From JBOHHR01 sp050740975 (GTDB taxonomy: Bacteria > Pseudomonadota > Gammaproteobacteria > JBOHHR01), in NCBI GenBank assembly GCA_050740975.1, contig JBOIEE010000004.1, positions 1 to 6,370 of the forward strand: DNA of 6,370 nucleotides, read 5' to 3'. Shown here piece by piece: positions 6,032-6,370 of the stretch. A model generated the notes under the pieces. It did no database searches and was not told where the DNA came from. It was given only the letters and a program-made list of their open reading frames with translations. Each line of letters starts with the position of its first letter. Position 1 is the first letter of the stretch. The translations under genes were made by a program, and so were the position numbers.

Positions 6032-6249
6032 AAACCATTAAAGCTTGCGAAGCGTTTGCCTTGCGGATCCTCTGACGATTTCTAGACATAGCATCCGAAA
6101 TTTCAGCTCGTCGTGCTAACAGGAAGCTGGCATCCAGGAAGCACGTCATTTTTCTGGATTCCCGCTTGCGCGGGAATGACGGCTCGCCGTAGCCGTTTAG
6201 CCCGAGATGTTCTCGTGGTTAGCCCTATAGGCCTTCCTTTTTAACCGCG
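6032..6249. other. Convergent intergenic region with several small hairpins
   Basis: This is the 218-bp gap between the convergent 3' ends of the ATPase gene and rpoH. No gene is supported in it. It holds the dRS3-like repeat (listed separately), then two short perfect inverted repeats: ACGGCT-N6-AGCCGT (6179-6196) and CGAGA-TGT-TCTCG (6203-6215). A heptamer AGGAAGC is repeated directly at 6121 and 6136. No stem is followed by a convincing uridine run on either strand. The T-rich CCTTCCTTTTT near 6232-6242 follows only a very weak stem, so termination here is not demonstrated. Confidence 0.6.
6145..6180. repeat. dRS3-like inverted repeat (ATTCCC-N8-GGGAAT)
   Basis: The core 6158-6177 reads ATTCCC, eight bases (GCTTGCGC), then GGGAAT. 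The full inner stem ATTCCCGC/GCGGGAAT closes a four-base loop. The flanks GTCATT (6145-6150) and AATGAC (6175-6180) form an outer inverted pair, interrupted by TTTCTGG. This is the form of the dispersed short repeats known as dRS3 in Neisseria and seen as TGGATTCCCGC...GCGGGAATGACG in many other proteobacteria. In Neisseria such copies serve as insertion targets for filamentous phage. Here only one copy is visible, between convergent genes. Confidence 0.75.
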
Positions 6250-6370
6250 TCAACGAGCGGGAGACGGCAGCAAAGCTACTGCCTCCAAATGCTCGCGAAG
6301 TTGTTCCAAGGCGCGCTTTTCTAGCTGTCGGATCCGCTCAGCCGAAACCCCGAACTGTGCCGCGAGGTCG
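6250..6370 (-). CDS. rpoH: RNA polymerase sigma factor, RpoH (sigma-32) type, C-terminal end only
   Basis: The last 39 residues and TGA stop (6250-6252) of a sigma-70-family protein; the rest lies beyond the right edge. The fragment LAAQFGVSAERIRQLEKRAL is the helix-turn-helix of region 4.2, which contacts the -35 element. The wording GVSAERIRQLEK matches RpoH (E. coli GVSAERVRQLEK) better than RpoD or RpoS, which have a different C-terminus. It is followed by a short extra tail (LEAVALLPSPAR). RpoH directs heat-shock transcription. The gene converges on the GHKL ATPase gene with 218 bp between stops. The assignment rests on a short fragment, but the motif is distinctive. Confidence 0.85.
   Translation of the reverse strand, partial: DLAAQFGVSAERIRQLEKRALEQLREHLEAVALLPSPAR

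Noticed and set aside
5916..6149. Minus-strand 77-residue frame across the end of the ATPase gene
   Set aside because: Overlaps the conserved C-terminal part of the ATPase and has no ribosome site or recognisable motif.
6222..6242. Terminator at CCTATAGG followed by CCTTCCTTTTT
   Set aside because: The stem is a four-base palindrome with no loop; only GCC-N5-GGC remains, too weak to call.
4019..6370. Second copy of the tRNA-Leu 3' end (att site) or an integrase
   Set aside because: I looked for the T-arm/acceptor sequence downstream and found no repeat long enough, and no recombinase is encoded in the window.

Overview
The window looks like the chromosome of a gammaproteobacterium with fairly high GC content. 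The evidence is the gene order queA-tgt-yajC-secD, a class II tRNA-Leu with an encoded CCA, and the end of an RpoH-type sigma factor gene. All three resemble gammaproteobacterial versions. I cannot name the genus from sequence alone.

Layout. Positions 1-3838 on the minus strand hold a tight housekeeping operon, read from high to low coordinates: queA, tgt, yajC and secD. secD runs off the left edge. QueA and Tgt act in the queuosine pathway, which modifies the wobble base of tRNAs with GUN anticodons. YajC and SecD belong to the accessory SecDF-YajC complex of the Sec translocon. queA and tgt overlap, and the true tgt start is problematic: the strong Shine-Dalgarno points to an ATA codon. Positions 3839-3931 are a short divergent promoter region with an AT-rich core. 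tRNA-Leu(CAA) follows on the plus strand at 3932-4018.

Positions 4019-6031 carry what looks like accessory cargo. A 210-bp spacer includes a coding-like tail with no obvious start. It is followed by a 600-residue GHKL (Hsp90/MutL/MORC-like) ATPase with an S5-like transducer region, a possible Ig-like domain and an unrecognised C-terminal domain. It sits alone between a tRNA gene and a housekeeping sigma factor, and I cannot assign its job.

Positions 6032-6249 separate the convergent ATPase and sigma-factor genes. This spacer contains a repeat of the ATTCCC-N8-GGGAAT (dRS3-like) class and two more small hairpins. The 3' end of rpoH (minus strand) closes the window. The most interesting items are the solitary GHKL ATPase beside the tRNA and the apparent AUA start of tgt. 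No complete multi-gene novel system is visible.
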